Positions 4,621-5,561 of a DNA stretch of 5,561 nucleotides are shown here, piece by piece. Source of the stretch: JBMNQH01 sp050944035. GTDB taxonomy: Bacteria; Bacillota; Clostridia; Oscillospirales; Oscillospiraceae. The DNA is taken from contig JBMNQH010000046.1 in the NCBI GenBank assembly GCA_050944035.1, positions 1 to 5,561 on the forward strand. Direction: 5' to 3'. The notes beneath the pieces are model-generated. The model searched no databases. It saw nothing but the letters and a program-made list of their open reading frames with translations, and had not been told where the DNA came from. The number at the start of each line of letters is the position of its first letter. Positions within the stretch are counted from its first letter, which is position 1. Made by a program: the position numbers and the translations under genes.

Positions 4621-5535
4621 ATGATGTACTATCATATAGCTGAGACACTGAAGCCGATACAAGCGGAAGATGTGGAGGTTTGGGAGAAAATCGCAGGCAT
4701 TCTGAAGCCGGAGGAAATCGAAGCGAATAAGCTGCCGCCTATGCTGCTTCCACCGGATTCCATGCTCTGCGCAGAAAAGATCAAGGGCTGCCGGTTAATC
4801 GTTGAGCAGAATCGGATCATCGGTGAGATACATATTCCGGCAAGGCCACATCAACAGGAAAAGAGAATTGTTTTCATATGGTGGAACAGTAATCTCCTTT
4901 TCGTTGATCCGGATGGAGAAGCTGGCGAATGTATAGAACGGGTCAAGAATATGCGCCCGCATCATGCGGATGGGGCGGATGATTTACTGTTGGATTTCTA
5001 TCTGGCCCTGATCATGGATGACCTCTCCCATATTCAGAACATGGAAGAACGCATTTCCGGGCTGGAGCAAATGGTACTGGACAACCGGACGGACAAGTTT
5101 ATCAGGCAGATGAGCCAGCTCAGGAAGGAACTGAATCAACATAACCGGTACTACGCTCAGATGAATGATATGGTGGCAACCTTGCAGGAAAACACCACTG
5201 ACTTACTGGACGAATGCAGTTCCAGCAGACTGCAGTACATTCTTCGCAGACTGAACCGCTTACAGGAAGAAACCCAGATGCTGCGGGAATATGCAAGTCA
5301 GGTCAGCAGTGAATACCAGGCTCAGGTAGATTTGGGACAAAACCGGATCATGAAGCTTTTGACAATTGTTACCACAATTTTCATGCCGCTGTCCTTGATC
5401 GCAGGCTGGTACGGAATGAACTTTGCCAATATGCCGGAACTGCATTGGGCTTATGGCTATCCGGCAGTAATCGTGTTGAGTGCATTGATCGTTGGCGGCT
5501 GCATTTACTACTTCAAGAAAAAACGATACTGGTAA
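4621..5535 (+). CDS. CorA-family magnesium/divalent-cation transporter
   Basis: A 304-aa inner-membrane protein expected to form a pentameric Mg2+ (or Co2+/Ni2+) channel. Residues about 1-115 are the N-terminal cytoplasmic domain, with WEKIAGILKPEEIEANKLPP near 21-40. Residues about 120-243 are long, charged, heptad-like helices (coiled-coil stalk) leading into TM1 at about 244-262. The hallmark YGMNF selectivity motif is at 264-268, followed by the periplasmic loop NMPELHWAYGY (270-280) and TM2 at about 281-297, with the positively charged tail KKKRYW. Length is normal for the shorter Gram-positive members. ATG 4621 and ATG 4624 are both acceptable; the second has better spacing to the ribosome binding site, and they differ by one residue. 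The gene has its own promoter and a structured leader and is divergent from the TPR gene. Ion specificity and direction (some relatives are efflux or zinc transporters) are not determined. Confidence 0.95.
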   Translation: MMYYHIAETLKPIQAEDVEVWEKIAGILKPEEIEANKLPPMLLPPDSMLCAEKIKGCRLIVEQNRIIGEIHIPARPHQQEKRIVFIWWNSNLLFVDPDGEAGECIERVKNMRPHHADGADDLLLDFYLALIMDDLSHIQNMEERISGLEQMVLDNRTDKFIRQMSQLRKELNQHNRYYAQMNDMVATLQENTTDLLDECSSSRLQYILRRLNRLQEETQMLREYASQVSSEYQAQVDLGQNRIMKLLTIVTTIFMPLSLIAGWYGMNFANMPELHWAYGYPAVIVLSALIVGGCIYYFKKKRYW

Positions 5536-5561
5536 ACGAAAACGCCCTGGAAGCTCATTCC

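Overview
The window looks like a chromosome segment from a moderate-GC member of the Bacillota, most likely a gut-type Clostridia. This rests on the strong AAGGAGG-type ribosome binding sites, sigma-A-like promoter hexamers, tightly packed or overlapping operon genes, and the protein families seen. No rRNA, tRNA or species-specific marker is present, so the taxonomy is inference.

Region 1 (about 1-2480) is the 3' part of a sugar-uptake operon on the + strand. It holds the end of an RbsA/MglA-type ABC ATPase, a complete RbsC-type permease, and a PfkB-family (fructokinase-like) sugar kinase whose start overlaps the permease stop. A hairpin terminator with A- and T-tracts on both sides follows the kinase. 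The operon would import a monosaccharide and phosphorylate it in the cytoplasm. The substrate-binding protein and the rest of the ATPase should lie to the left of the window.

Region 2 (2561-3825) is an apparently intact IS30-family insertion sequence. It has 21-bp imperfect terminal inverted repeats, a probable 3-bp TTG target duplication, one full-length DDE transposase of 351 aa, and a large GC-rich hairpin between the transposase stop and the right end. It sits between two convergent transcription units, and separates the gene on its right from the bidirectional terminator that both units probably shared.

Region 3 (3826-5561) holds two divergent genes. On the - strand is a small TPR-repeat protein with a CxxC motif. 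On the + strand is a CorA-family (GMN motif) divalent-cation transporter. The 370-bp gap between them is rich in regulatory structure: four GTGAG repeats arranged as two pairs with 11-bp spacing next to a -10-like box for the TPR gene, a near-consensus promoter for the CorA gene, and a leader of about 110 nt with a long nested hairpin ending just before the CorA ribosome binding site.

I found no CRISPR array, no phage genes and no clearly new multi-gene system. The most interesting unexplained parts are the repeat array, the structured CorA leader and the TPR protein.
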